64,000 bases of DNA from the NCBI RefSeq assembly GCF_018294505.1, contig NC_057797.1:121153116-121217115 (forward strand), written 5' to 3'. The stretch is from Triticum aestivum. Taxonomy: Eukaryota > Streptophyta > Magnoliopsida > Poales > Poaceae. This document shows positions 1 through 10,417 of the stretch, piece by piece. Within the stretch, counting starts at the first letter, position 1, and the number at the start of each line of letters is the position of its first letter. The position numbers were made by a program, and so were the translations under genes. Below the pieces are notes generated by a model. That model saw only the letters and a list, made by a program, of their open reading frames with translations, made no database searches and was not told the origin of the DNA.

Positions 1-1896
1 AAAATCAACTCCTCTTTCCAGTGGCACTCTTGCTTTTCCAAGTTGAGGCCAGGTTCAACCTTTCCTTTCCCAAACATGCATATGCATCGCATATCACATC
101 CCGCATATCATGCCATATTTTTGCATCATGTTGCTTGTGCTTTGCACGTGGTTGATTGTGTCTCCCTTTTGCTTGTGTTCTTGCTTTGGGTAGAGCCGGG
201 GGATGAGTACGTGATTGAGGAACCAGTTGAGTACGCTTACGAGGATCAAGCCAACATCAACTCGGAGAACTTTGCAGGCAAGATGACCATACCCTTGAAA
301 TCACTTCTATCTTTGTTTGCTAGATGCTCACTCTTTTCCTATGCCAATGCTACGATACCTACCACTTGCTTATCATGCCTCCCATATTTCCATGTCAAAC
401 CTTTAACCCACCTTGTCCTAGCAAACCGTTGTTTGGCTATGTTACCGCTTTGCTCAGCCCCTCTTATAGCGTTGCTAGTTGCGGGTGAAGATTGGAGTTT
501 GTTCCTTGTTGGTACATGTTTATTGTTGGGATATCATTATTATATCTTGTCTATTTTTTAATGCATCTATACACTTGGTAAAGGGTGGAAGGCTCGGCCT
601 TATGCCTGGTGTTTTGTTCCACTCTTGCCGCCCTAGTTTCCATCATACCGGTGTTATGTTCCTTGATTTTGCGTTCCTTACACGGTTGGGTTATAATGGG
701 AACCCCTTGACAGTTCGCCTTGAATAAAACTCCTCCAGCAACGCCCAACCTTTGTTTTACCTTTTTCCACCTAGCCTCTTTTTCCCTTGGGTTTCCGGAG
801 CCCGAGGGTCATCTTTATTTTAACCCCCCTGGACCAGTGCTCCTCTGAGTGTTGGTCCAAACTGGGCGATGTTCGGTGCCACCAGGGGCAACTCTGGGCT
901 GGCCTACCCGACGTCTGGCTCATCCGAGTGTGCCCTGAGAACAAGATATGTGTAGCTCCTATCGGGATTTGTCGGCACATTCGGGCGGCTTTGCTGGTTT
1001 AGTTTTACCATTGTCGAGATGTCTTGTAACCAGGATTCCGAGTCTGATCGGATTGTCTTGGGAGAAGGAATATCCTTTGTTGACCGTGAGAGCTTGTGAT
1101 GGGCTAAGTTGGGACACCCCTGCAGGGATTTGATCTTTTGAAAGCCATGCCCACGGTTATGGGCATATGGGAATTTGTTAATGTCCGGTTGTAGATAACC
1201 TAAAACTTAACTTAATTAAAATGAACCAACAGTCTGTGGCCATGATGGTCTCTTTTCGGCGGAGTCCGGGAAGAGAACATGGTCCCGTGTTATGCTTGAA
1301 CGTAGGTTGATCTAGGATCACTTCTTGATCATAGTTTATCGACCGTGCCTTTGCCTTCTCTTCTCGCTCTCTTTTGAGTATGTTAGCCACCATATATGCT
1401 AGTGCTTGCTGCAGCTCCACCTCATACCTTTTAGCCTTCCTATAAGCTTAAATAGTCTTGATCGTGAGGGTGTGAGATTGCTGAGTCCCCGTGACTCACA
1501 GATTACTTCCAAAACCAGATGCAGGGACCAATGTTACCGCTCTAGGAGATTCGACTGAGCTCAAGTGGGAGTTCGATGAGGACCCAGGACGATACTATGT
1601 TTCCTTTCCAGACGATCAGTAGTGGTGCCCAGTTGGGGCGACCGTGGACTTTGTCGCATTTGGGGTTGTTCTTTATTTTGGTTCCGTAGTCGGACCTTGA
1701 TTGTATCTGGATGAATGTAATGATATTTATGCTATTGTGTGACGTGGCGAGTGTAAGCCAACTATGTATCTCTTTTCCTTATGCATTACATGGGTTGTGT
1801 GAAGATTACCTCACTTGCGACATTGCTTACAATGCGGTTATACCTCTAAGTCGTGCTTCAACACGTGGGAGATATAGCCGCATCATGGGCGTTACA
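1..1896 (+). mobile_element. Left LTR (3' part) of a long-LTR Gypsy element, 'RLG-A'
   Basis: This non-coding stretch is the 3' part of an LTR that begins before the window. It aligns along its length with 10418-12094 and with the last ~1.9 kb of the complete solo LTR at 53791-58158. All three share the block around 'ggcaagatgaccatacc', the block around 'gggttataatgggaacccc' and the terminal 'gggcgttaca' or 'gggcattaca'. The end at 1896 is fixed by the CA terminus and by a primer-binding site just downstream. Small open frames here shift between the copies and are not coding. The size of the complete copy, about 4.4 kb, puts it in the Sukkula/LARD size class; the exact family is not resolved. 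Confidence 0.8.
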
Positions 1897-1899
1897 AGT

Positions 1900-1913
1900 T
1901 GGTAATTAGAGCC
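1900..1913 (+). promoter_or_regulatory. Primer-binding site of RLG-A (degenerate)
   Basis: The sequence tggtaattagagcc lies 3 bases after the LTR end. It resembles tggtatcagagcc, the site complementary to the 3' end of initiator Met tRNA used by most plant LTR retrotransposons, with a small number of changes. It orients the element on the plus strand. Confidence 0.6.
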
Positions 1914-2816
1914 TTCCCTGACTTAGGAGCCCCCTGCTTGATCGAATCACTGGCGTTGTTGAGTCTAGAAAATTGTTTTGAGTCATTTAGGATTATATAT
2001 ATCAGAGAGTAGGATTCTTTTTACTCCTTAGTCCCTTCATCGCTCTGGTGAGGCATCCTGACGTAGAGTTTTGACTCTTCTCTTCTCAAATTTCACTAAA
2101 TTTTTTTTAGGATCACGCGGGTATCTTGGAATTGTTTCAATGGATTTGTGACGAGAACATTGTTCTTGGTGCCTCCTGACATTTAGGGGTTGTGGCAGTG
2201 TCCCGGGGAGTTGATCTCCGAGGTGTTGTCGTCACAATTTTATTGTTGCAATTCTGGAATACCTGAGTTTCGCCGACATCGAAAATCTCTTTTATGCAGT
2301 TGTTAGTGAAAAAACCTTGACGCCACCCAGTACTGGGGCGGGAGTTAGGGAGTATCACCATAACTCGTATAACAGATGCTTTTCGAAGGTTGAGGTAAAT
2401 GATTTCCGAAGGTTTCTTGGTTATGTGTTGAAGGATGGATACAACTGGATGTAGGATTAGCTAGCTTTGGGTGAGATATTATGCTTCCCCTGTATCCCCA
2501 ACACCTGATTGCATAACCGGGAAAATTTCAGGAGTTTCATAGGTGGGAATTCTTGTAGCTCTAGTATTTCTTCCGCAGATATTTGGTTTGTGATTGGGTA
2601 ATCCTCACCAAGTATTTGTTCTTGTCCGTACCTTGTTATCTTATTCTTCTACCTCTATCTAAGTGGCTTCTCAATTTATGGAAGTGTGACCATTTCAATT
2701 GGAATGCATTCGTTCATTTTGTTCAGATGTTAAGACTATATGTTGCAATTTCGATCCATTTGATTCAGCTTGAATATATGTCTGTCATGATGCTAATGGA
2801 TGTCACCCTCTTCAGG
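1914..2816 (+). other. Untranslated leader of RLG-A
   Basis: About 900 bases between the primer-binding site and the gag start. I see no conserved open frame. It is the usual place for packaging signals, but none can be recognised by eye. Confidence 0.5.
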
Positions 2817-3575
2817 ATGGCTCCTCCAACATGTCAGAATGCTGAACCGCCACCACCACCTCCTCCTCCGGATGCATGGCAAGCTGTGATGGCCGCTACC
2901 AATGCAAACACGCAGCTGATCATGCAACTCTTGCAAGAGCGCAACCAAGGAAATCAAGGCCATGGCAACAATCAGAATCAATTTGCTACACTCAATTAGT
3001 TCCTTGCAAACCAGCCAAAGACCTTCAGTAACTATGTCAAGGCAACAGACGCTGATGATTGGCTCGTGGATATCTGCAAGCATTTCGAGTGCAGCAACAT
3101 CAGGCCTAAGGACTTTGTCAAGTTTGCCTCGTTCCAACTCAAAGACCAAGCTGCAGAATGGTATCAACAATACAAAGATTCCAGAGGAGGTTGTGTGATT
3201 ACCTGGGATGAATTCCGTCAAGACTTCAAAGCTCACCACATTCCTCAGAGTGTTGTTGAGAGCAAGCGTGAGGATTTCCGCAATCTGAAGCAAGGCAGCT
3301 TGTCTGTTTACCAGTATAACATCATGTTCCAGAAGATCGCTCATTTCGCTAAGCAAGACGTCCCTAATGAGAAGAGCATGATTTATCAGTTCAGAGGTGG
3401 CCTTAGAGAAGATCTCCAACTAGCTCTTGTGCTTTTTGAGCCGCAGAAGTACGATGAGTTTTACAACATGGCACTGAAACAAGAGCCTTCTCAGCTCAAG
3501 TGCGATGCTTCCAAGAAACGAGTCAGGGATGCAACTCCTTCTTCCTCAACTCAAGTGGCAACTAAGCCATGGCGC
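2817..3575 (+). pseudogene. RLG-A gag, broken
   Basis: Nucleocapsid/capsid precursor of a Gypsy retrotransposon. The frame starts at ATG 2817 with a proline tract (eight Pro, residues ~11-18) and a Gln/Asn-rich stretch, is cut by an in-frame TAG at 2997-2999, and continues in the same frame to the junction near 3575. The downstream part has the retrotransposon gag helices (PF03732 type): the DDWLVDICKHFEC, WYQQYKDS, TWDEFRQDF and YQYNIMFQKIAHFAKQ segments. The zinc knuckle that should follow is missing, because the frame runs into RLG-1. The protease and most of pol are also absent, so more than a simple insertion happened here. Function is inferred from the family; the product would be dead. 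Confidence 0.8.
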
Positions 3576-3621
3576 CGGGATTCATCTTCCACCACCCCGT
3601 TCTCCTCCGACCATCACGCCC

Positions 3622-6135
3622 ATGTCTGACGCTCGTCGGGCCCGCGCCGAGCGCCGGGCCGCGCTCGCTTCCCGCGTCGCCTAGACGGCCCCTGTCGGCG
3701 GGCGTCCTCGCCGTTCCCCGTCACCTGCCGTCAACGCCGCCACCGGCCCGGCGGGGGACGCGCAGCAAGCATCATCCCAGCATCCGTCCGTGCGGCAAGA
3801 TGGCCGCACCGCAACTCCCTCGCTCACCCTAGCTGGTTCTTCATCCCGCGCGCTCCGCGCGCCCATGGAGGCTCGGGCTGCACTCATCTCGGCGAACGAG
3901 CTCCTGCGCAACCATCCCGTCGACGACGTCTACGAAGAATGGCTCGACCGCGTCGCCGAGCTCGTCCGCGCCGCAGGGGGCTCTCCTGCGTCGTCCGTTC
4001 CGCTGCACCGCACCCCGCCCCGCGCGGGCAATGAAGCTCCGGCGGTGCCCCGGCCGCCTCCTCCTCAGGAAGGCGCCATGGCTCCAAGGCGCGTGGCCCC
4101 TGGGCGGAACCCGCTCCGTCAGGCGCCAGCACAGCAAGAGCAGAGCTGTCAAGAAGTCCCTTGCCCGCAAGAAGCTGCCCGGGCGCTCCCTGCTCCAGCA
4201 CGTCGCGACCATGCTCCTGCTCCCGCGTGTCAAGACCCCGCGCTGCTCCCAGCTGCAGCGCGTGGGGACATGCAAGACCAAGCTCCCCATCATCCAAGGC
4301 CTCCCGTGGCCACAGCAAGCTGCCGCGCCTTCACCGCCGAGCTACGCAGCGTCGCGTGGCCCGGCAAGTTCAAGCCAGACTTGCCTCCTCGCTACGACGG
4401 CACGGCTGACCCTGCGGAGTTCCTCCAGCTCTACGAGCTGGGCATCAAAGCTTCCAACGGAGACGAGAAGGTCATGGCGAACTGGTTCCCCATGGCACTC
4501 AAGGATGGGGCCCGCACCTGGCTCCTGAACCTGGCTCCAGGAACAATCTCCTCCTGGGACGAGATGCGCACCCGCTTCATCGCCAACTTCCAAGGCACTC
4601 GCGACCGGCCACCCGCCGTGAGCGACATGCGCCGCATCAAGCAACAGCCCGGGGAGACCCTGCAGAAGTACATCCAGCGCTTCAACAACGCGTGCCTCAA
4701 GATTCCCAAGGTGACCGAGGAGGCCATCATCTCGGCCTTCTCCGACGGCGTGCGCGATGTCAAGATGAAGGAGGAGCTGGCGATGCATGAAGACCCGTGC
4801 ACTTCCTTGGAACTGTTCAACCTGGCAACCAGGTGCACCAGGGCCGAGGAAGGGCGTCTCTCCCTCTTCGAGCTGCCTGCCGCAGACCCAGAAGAGAAGA
4901 AGCCCAAGGCCAAGGATGTGAAGCGCAAGGGGGCTGCCGTGCTCGCGGCAGAACCAGACACCAAGCGGGGCAGAGATCATCCCGAACCTTCCAAGGGCAG
5001 CCGGTGCTGTGTGTACCACGACCTCCACACCCACAACACCAACGAATGTCAAGAGCTCCGAGCCGTGCGAGAAGGAAGGATCGGCCGTTGCCCTGACCGC
5101 AGTGACCGGGGCTATGGCCGAGGAGGAGGAAGGAATGCAGGACACTGGGAAGACCGTGGCCCGCGCCAAGGGTGGCGCGATCAACCTCGCGAGGATCGCT
5201 GGCAAGACCCGCCTCGCGAGGGAGGCTGGAGGGATCAACCTCGTGAGGGAGACTAGAGGGATCAGCCTCGCGAGGATCGCCCGCAAGGCAACGCAGGCCT
5301 CCCACCGCTGCCGCCGCAGCCAAGGAGAAACGAGGATCGCCACCAGGACGAGGGGGCTGGGGGCTTCTAGGAGCCGCGCGCGATCGCCTGCATCCCGGGC
5401 GGGGCACAAGCCCCAGCCTCTCAGCGCATCTTCAAGCAGTTCACCCGTGAAGTGAATGCAGTCCTCCCCAGGCTTGAAGCCACGCGCCCTCTTAGGTGGT
5501 CGGCGTGCGCCATCACGTTCAGCTCAGCAGATCAGCTCAAGTGTGCGGCTACAGCCGGAGTTCTCCCGATGCTTTGCTCCCCGATCATCAGCAACGTGGT
5601 GGTCACCAAGACCCTCATCGATGGCGGGGCAGGGCTCAACATCCTATCCGTGGAGACATTCAACAACCTCCAAGTGCACTACAGCCAGCTTCAGCCAACC
5701 AAGCCTTTCTCCGGTATCACCGACGGCTCCACGGTCCCGATTGGGCAGGTCCGCCTCCCTGTCACCTTTGGGGCATGCGACAACTACCGCACCGAGCTCA
5801 TCGACTTCGACGTCGCTCACATTTGCCTGCCGTACAACGCCATCCTTGGGTACCCAGCGCCGGCCAAGTTCATGGCCGTAACTCACCACGGCTACAACGT
5901 CCTCAAGATGCCAGGAAGCGACGGAGTCATCACGGTGCCATGTGAAGAGAAGGACGCAGTGTGTTCCCTGGAACGAGCCTTTCAGGCCGCGTCACTGGAA
6001 GACCCGGATCGTGGAAGCAGGAGGCCTCCCGAGACCGCCCCTAAGAAGAAGAAGACATCATCCGGCCTGACCACTCAGGAGGCAGGCCCCTCTGGGCCCG
6101 CGCCTGCCCAGGGGGAACCTCCTTCCATCGCATAG
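3622..6135 (+). pseudogene. RLG-1 gag-protease polyprotein with three in-frame TAG stops
   Basis: One 838-codon frame from ATG 3622 to TAG 6133, interrupted only by TAG at 3682, 5254 and 5368. Residues ~240-420 are the capsid-like gag domain (DLPPRYDGTADPAEFLQLYE, MANWFPMALKDGARTWLLN, WDEMRTRFIANFQGTRDRP). Near residue 462 lies a C-x2-H-x4-H-x4-C cluster in CVYHDLHTHNTNEC, the modified zinc knuckle of this lineage. The tail has short repeats of a WRDQPRE-like unit. The aspartic protease follows, with LIDGGAG as the active-site loop in place of the usual D[TS]G, and the YNAILGYPAPAKFMA motif. Comparison with RLG-2 and with the tail repeats suggests the stops came from CAG (two) and TGG (one), all C-to-T or G-to-A changes. 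The final TAG position is shared with RLG-2, so it is probably the true end. Confidence 0.85.
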
Positions 6136-6233
6136 GAAAGTGCGCCCGGCGCCCTCCTCAGGCAGGCTCGGGGGCTCTCCCTTGGAGGGCCACGGACCTA
6201 GCTAGGGTCACGAGGGAGGCGCTTGGGCACCAC

Positions 6234-6679
6234 ATGGAGGCGTGTTTTGAAGCACGTTTCCCTGAAGAAGGAGCAAGGCAAGGATACCCAGACCCTCAGG
6301 AGTTCGTCAGCAAGGCCATTCAGGAGCTACAGGAGTCAAGAGTCATGAAAGGCGGCCGCCGCCTACCAGCAGTGGCTCCCCTCCAGGCGAGGATGGTGGG
6401 CTGCGCGTCTGCATCGACATACCAGGGCTCAACCGAGTCGCCTCTCTGGAGCGCCTCTGGCCCTCACAAGTGGGGCGCTGTGGAGGCCCACCCCACAGCT
6501 ACGTTCGCATGCCTTACGGCTTGCCGAACGCGGCTGACACGTACCAGCGCCTCATGAGGGGCATCACGGGGGCACGAGAGGCCAGGCGTTCCGCAGCCCT
6601 GGCAGGGATGGAGATGGCCCGTGAGGAGCCGCCAGCGCCTCCGGAGCCTCCCGAGGCCCCTGGGCCTGGGGGCTCGTGA
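6234..6679 (+). pseudogene. RLG-1 vestigial reverse transcriptase
   Basis: A short coding remnant read across two frames. The first part (from ATG 6234) gives a segment ending near QEFVSKAIQELQESRVMK, like the region upstream of RT. From about 6390 another frame gives GLRVCIDIPGLNR and then YVRMPYGLPNAADTYQRLM, which resemble the RT segments CMCVDFTNLNKA and YTCMPFGLRNAGTTFQRLM of RLG-3. About 40 residues that lie between them in RLG-3 are missing, including the first catalytic Asp segment (FLDAFSGYHHI), and no YVDD box follows. The remnant ends in a Pro/Glu-rich tail at TGA 6677. The same structure is present in RLG-2, so it is inherited rather than private decay. It cannot be an active polymerase. 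Confidence 0.75.
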
Positions 6680-8062
6680 GGATTGGCTCCCGCAGCCCAC
6701 CGAGCCTGCTACATCAACGTTCCTTCGTCCTCAACATCATCAGGTGACATCTTTCGAGTTTTATTTCCAGCTGGGAGCGCCCCCCAGGGCTGCATTATTC
6801 CCAGGCCGCGTGGGTCCGTCCCAGCGGCGTGTATCCCTTTTTTATTCCATGTTGTTAGCTTACCTTGTTGGGGGTGCCCCTCGGGCTGCATGACCCCCCA
6901 AGTCGCTCGGGCCTGACCCAGTGATGTCCGCATTCCCAGCATCTATTTGAACGAATCCACTCCTTCGCGGCTAATGTGTTTTACCTAGTTGCCTGCTCAG
7001 CTGACGCCAACTAACGGAGCTGCTCCCAAACGGCACGACGCTTGCGCATGGGTCCGTCCCTGCAACACCGACAAACCTGGATGGCTGAGCTCTGGCCGCG
7101 GCAGCCCCGCATAGCGTCACCTCGTCAAGGCTTCAGTGCCTCACTACCCTTCGGAAGCAACCAACGGCTGACTTTCAATTGTCATGGCAACCCCTTGTTT
7201 TTTTCTATGATGGACTTGCAGGACCTCCTAAAGGAGCTGCGTCAGGCGAGGCCCTTGCGGTGTCACCTGCGCTCTCGTCCGCGCGAACCACTTGCACGTT
7301 AAAGGGGGGGGGGTGCCTGAGCATCGCGACTCAGGGCTCCTACTGGCTCTCCAGCCCTCACCCTCTGGCCTTGACCACGGCATCGCGACCTGGCATACCA
7401 GCGACGGCTGAGACTCGCTCGAGGGCTGGGACCCGAGGACGTAGAGCAGAAAGGGGAGAAAAGGCGAGAGGGGAGAGACACACGAGGACCTCGCCGAGCA
7501 ACCTCGCGCCTGCCGATGCACAGACCTGGTGACACACCAGAGAGCGGCCCCTGATCCTCGAGATAAGTCATCACCCGGAAGCGCCAGCTGCCGTGGCACC
7601 ATCCCCGCACCTAATGCTATCCCGTGTTAGCGACGCCGCTCTCCTTTCTCACCAAACGACGGCTGCTTGGGCGCCAAAGGGGACCTCCTGAGCATCGCGA
7701 CTCAGGGGCTCTTACCGGACTCCGGGTCGCTCACCTCCTGGCCTTGACCACGGCATCCCGACCTGGCATACCAGCGACGGCTGAAGCCGCCTTGGGACTG
7801 GGACCTGTCAGCGCAGAGCACCAAGCCCTCGTGAGGTTCGAAAGGGAGGACTGAGCTAAGACGGAATGAGCAACTCGCGCAATTCTACGACAAGGGTTAT
7901 ATTAATACAACAGGATCACATGCACCTTACAAGCCCCCACGGGACGCGTTTTTGATTCCTCGCAGGGAACAGATCCTAAAGGGACACAAACTACGCGCGA
8001 CCCTGCAAAAGACGCCATCATCAATAGTGGGCCGTCAAGCACCGACGCCAACCCCATCCAGA
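6680..8062 (+). other. RLG-1 spacer between pol remnant and antisense gene
   Basis: Non-coding in both strands as far as I can see. The first half aligns with RLG-2 (38540-38790): both contain the phrase 'gctgggagcgcccccagggc' and a second similar 'gggggcgcccc' block. The second half holds a direct duplication (next entry). Confidence 0.6.
7290..7810 (+). repeat. Direct duplication with a hairpin core in RLG-1
   Basis: Two copies of a ~110-base block, at about 7316 and 7687, separated by 371 bases. Each starts with CCTGAGCATCGCGACTCAGG, a 6-bp stem with an 8-nt loop, and continues through 'cttgaccacggcat' and 'gacctggcataccagcgacggctga'. RLG-2 has two copies of the same hairpin (39450, 39630) at a different spacing. 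Confidence 0.75.
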
Positions 8063-8869
8063 TCAGAGTCGGCGGCGGCCTGACGAGCCCGCCATGCTCG
8101 AGGATCGGCGCCGGCTCAGGGGCTCGTAGCTGTCGTCGCTCATCTCCGGAGTCGCGAAGAGCTCGCCGGAGTCGCTGGAACCTCCGATGCCTCCACCGCC
8201 TGAGGAGCCGCCAAGGGAGCGGTTGGCGGGCCCAGTCCTCGTCGCGGCAGGGTCCTGGCCACCTTCCCCGGGGCAGCACTCTAGCCGGCGCCTGCTCGCA
8301 TCGAAGACCTTGAAGAGCATCACCGAAGCACCATCGTAATCCAAGTGGACCGCGAAGACGCCCCTAACCCAGGCGATCTCTCTCCAGCCCCGAGTCATGA
8401 AGACCTCGCCCGGGGCAACGACCGCGACCTCTGCCTCGGTCGCGAGGGTGCCGCAGCCGGCGTGCTGCAGCCAGAGCTCTAGGGGCTCCCCCTGCAGGAT
8501 GATGGAGGCGAAGAAGGGAGGAAGGCGGATCCAAGACTGAAGAGGAATGGCGACATGGAGCACGAACTCTTGGGAGGAGCCCTCGGTGTGGACCCCAGGG
8601 GGGACGACCCACACCTTCGTGACCTGTCGGTGCCGATGGTGGCGCCGCCCGTGGCGATCAGCATCAGCTCCTTAGGGGCCCTCGACGTGGGCGTACAATG
8701 GAAGCGGGAACCCCGGCGGCGCCCACTCGCACCAAGGCCTCGACACCACCTGAAAGGCCCCTTCGTCTGGGCCACGGGGGACGAGCCGTTTCTTCAGCAG
8801 GAGTGGGTCTGGTTCCTCTCGGGGAGCTTTTCCCTTCTCTGCCGTCGAGAACCGGCGGATCGGAGCCAT
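8063..8869 (-). pseudogene. RLG-1 antisense gene: B3-like DNA-binding protein
   Basis: A 269-codon frame on the strand opposite to gag-pol, from ATG 8869 to the stop at 8063, with one in-frame TAA (8672-8674). The product starts MAPIRRFSTAEKGK, matching the start MAPKRLSAVEK of the RLG-3 antisense gene. The middle resembles the plant B3 fold: WIRLPPFFASIIL, LELWLQHAGCG, MTRGWREIAWVRGV and VHLDYDGASVMLFKVFDAS follow the B3 pattern of P..F, strand pairs, GW..F and F.YDG..xF.V.VFD. After the domain comes a Gly/Ser/Arg-rich tail. A TATA-like CATAAGTA lies 75 bases upstream of the ATG. B3 proteins are plant transcription factors that bind DNA; a role here, such as self-regulation, is inference. 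The B3 call rests on motif reading only. Confidence 0.6.
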
Positions 8870-8943
8870 CGTAGCAAGACGGAGCAAGGATCGGGAAGAA
8901 GGAGAAGCAAGGGGGATGGACTAGAAGGGCGCGCGCTGTTCCG

Positions 8944-9077
8944 TACTTATGGCCGGCGAAGGCCAACCGCTGACCTCCACGATTGCAGGTAATCATGACC
9001 CACTTTGCATGCAGGGACTTGTCCAGTCCGTGTGGTTGCCGAGGTGCCACGGGGAAGTGGAGGCGCGCACGTCCAAT
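8944..9077 (-). promoter_or_regulatory. Putative promoter of the RLG-1 antisense gene
   Basis: Minus-strand CATAAGTA (8944-8951) sits 75 bases upstream of the antisense ATG, exactly as the TATAAGTA box does in RLG-3. A CCAAT box on the plus strand (9073-9077, in acgtccaatcaa) lies further upstream and is present at the corresponding place in RLG-2 and RLG-3. Confidence 0.5.
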
Positions 9078-9191
9078 CAACCGCCATGCGGCGCCCAAGG
9101 CCGCAGGCTATTAGGGCCTGCGGTGCGTCGCTCTTGCCCTTCCGCCTCCCTGCACGGCCAAGTCCAGGCGCGCCTTGGGCCCGGGGGTTAC

Positions 9192-10134
9192 TGTCAGTGT
9201 TCTGGGAACGGGGGTCCCCAGACTTGCCTGCCTGCAGCCTGCGGCGTGGCTCAAAGGGGGGCCCAGCGCGGCCCATCTTCACCAACACAAACCCAAGACC
9301 CTCGCGAGGGGCCAAGCCTCACGGGGTGGACGACGCGGAGCTTCCTCAGGCGCGGCCTCGTCAGGCTGGCTCATGAGGAGGCGGAGAGATCAAGGCGGGG
9401 TACCTCACGAGGTGCCCATGATGCAAGCCATGACGACCGGGGGCGCCAGGCGGGTGCCAGCCCGCGCAGTGTCCTCCCTTCCACTTTGGTGCAAAGGGGG
9501 CAAGCGCAGCCGCGGAGTATTGAGGCATCAGGCAAAGGTTGCCATTTCGGTGCAACAAGACCAAGACCAGGAGGACTACGAGACGGAGGTCATCGTGGAG
9601 CCCAAGACGGCGTCATCACCAGAGCTTTGCGCAGGCGAAGACTACTTTTGTCAGGATAGCTGATACTAGCTATCCCCCTTCAAATTAGCTCGCCATTGTT
9701 GGCTCCCTTCCCGCTCGATATTTGGGAAGAGGACCAGGGCCTCTATAAATAGGACCAGCCACCCACAAAGCAAAGGGAGGTTGGAAGGAAAGAGAGGGAT
9801 CAAAGGATAGAGAAGATCAGGTAGAGAGAGAAGGGTGACTGAGCTCCTCCCAGCAGTTCATCACCCCAGCCAAGAACAGACCCTCGCGAGGCTGTTCTTC
9901 CTTGTATTGTTCATCATCATTAGCCCAAGAGGCAATCCACCACACCACACACTAGAGTAGCGTATTACACCACAACGGTGGCCCGAAGCAGTATAAACCC
10001 TGCGTCTCTCGTGTTGTTCTTTCCATAGTTTAGATCTTAGCGAGGCGGAGGGGTGCAGGTGGGTAGGAGGCGAAATCTCCGCGCGCACCCCAGTGTTTGA
10101 ACCTTAAGGGTCTGCCGGAACCCAAAATCCGGCA
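9192..10134 (+). repeat. 3' LTR of RLG-1
   Basis: Begins TGTCAGTGTTCTGGGAACGG directly after the polypurine tract and ends with ccggca, where the family norm is ccgaca. It aligns over its length with the LTRs of RLG-2 and RLG-3, and is nearer to RLG-3: both have 'cccagcgcggcccatcttca' where RLG-2 has a different stretch. About 943 bases. Confidence 0.85.
9744..9751 (+). promoter_or_regulatory. TATA box in RLG-1 LTR
   Basis: TATAAATA in the context agggcctctataaatag. The same box is at the same place in all five LTRs of this group (9744, 35092, 43374, 50924, 62675), marking the U3/R promoter. Confidence 0.75.
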
Positions 10135-10417
10135 AGATGTAATTGTCTTTGCCGCTCGTGATGATACCATCCGACTGTTTTCTCTCAATGAGAAGGGCAA
10201 GCTGGATGCCATCTCTCAGATTCCAGTCATTTGCGAATATCAAGACGTCTTTCCAGAAGAGCTGCCAGGAATGCCTCCTCACCGGCCAGTTGAATTTGTC
10301 ATCGATCTTGAGCCTGGCACGGAACCTGTTTGCAAACGTCCTTACAAGCTTGGACCTGAAGAGTTGAAGGAGCTGAAGAAGCAACTCGATATTCAAGAGA
10401 GTATGGGTCTCATCTGA
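10135..10417 (+). pseudogene. RLG-A pol fragment (start of reverse transcriptase)
   Basis: The frame gives the protease-RT linker and N-terminal RT of a Gypsy element: QDVFPEELPGMPP, the FVIDLEPGTEPV strand and YKLGPEELKELKKQLD. It ends at a TGA created where pol joins the interior of the right LTR. Everything after the first RT segment, including the catalytic boxes, RNase H and integrase, has been deleted. It belongs to the same element as the gag fragment at 2817-3575: both lie between the two LTR copies and have the same orientation. Confidence 0.75.

Larger units (their letters stand above)
3576..10134 (+). mobile_element. RLG-1: Tat-type Gypsy retrotransposon, lacks its 5' LTR
   Basis: Contents in order: gag-protease (3622-6135), RT remnant (6234-6679), repeat-bearing spacer, a minus-strand gene (8063-8869), polypurine tract (about 9168-9191, ending cccgggggttac) and 3' LTR (9192-10134). 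Gag and protease match RLG-2 closely, while the LTR and the antisense gene match RLG-3 better. No 5' LTR or primer-binding site precedes gag: sequence of RLG-A gag passes directly into RLG-1 near 3576. The left edge is therefore approximate and no target duplication can be read. Confidence 0.8.

Noticed and set aside
43..561. 172-codon frame at the window start with hydrophobic segments
   Set aside because: It lies wholly in LTR sequence. The corresponding frame in the copy at 10479 is 91 codons and starts elsewhere, so it is not conserved.
2793..3419. 208-codon minus-strand frame over RLG-A gag
   Set aside because: It is the complement of a gag domain that has clear motifs on the plus strand.
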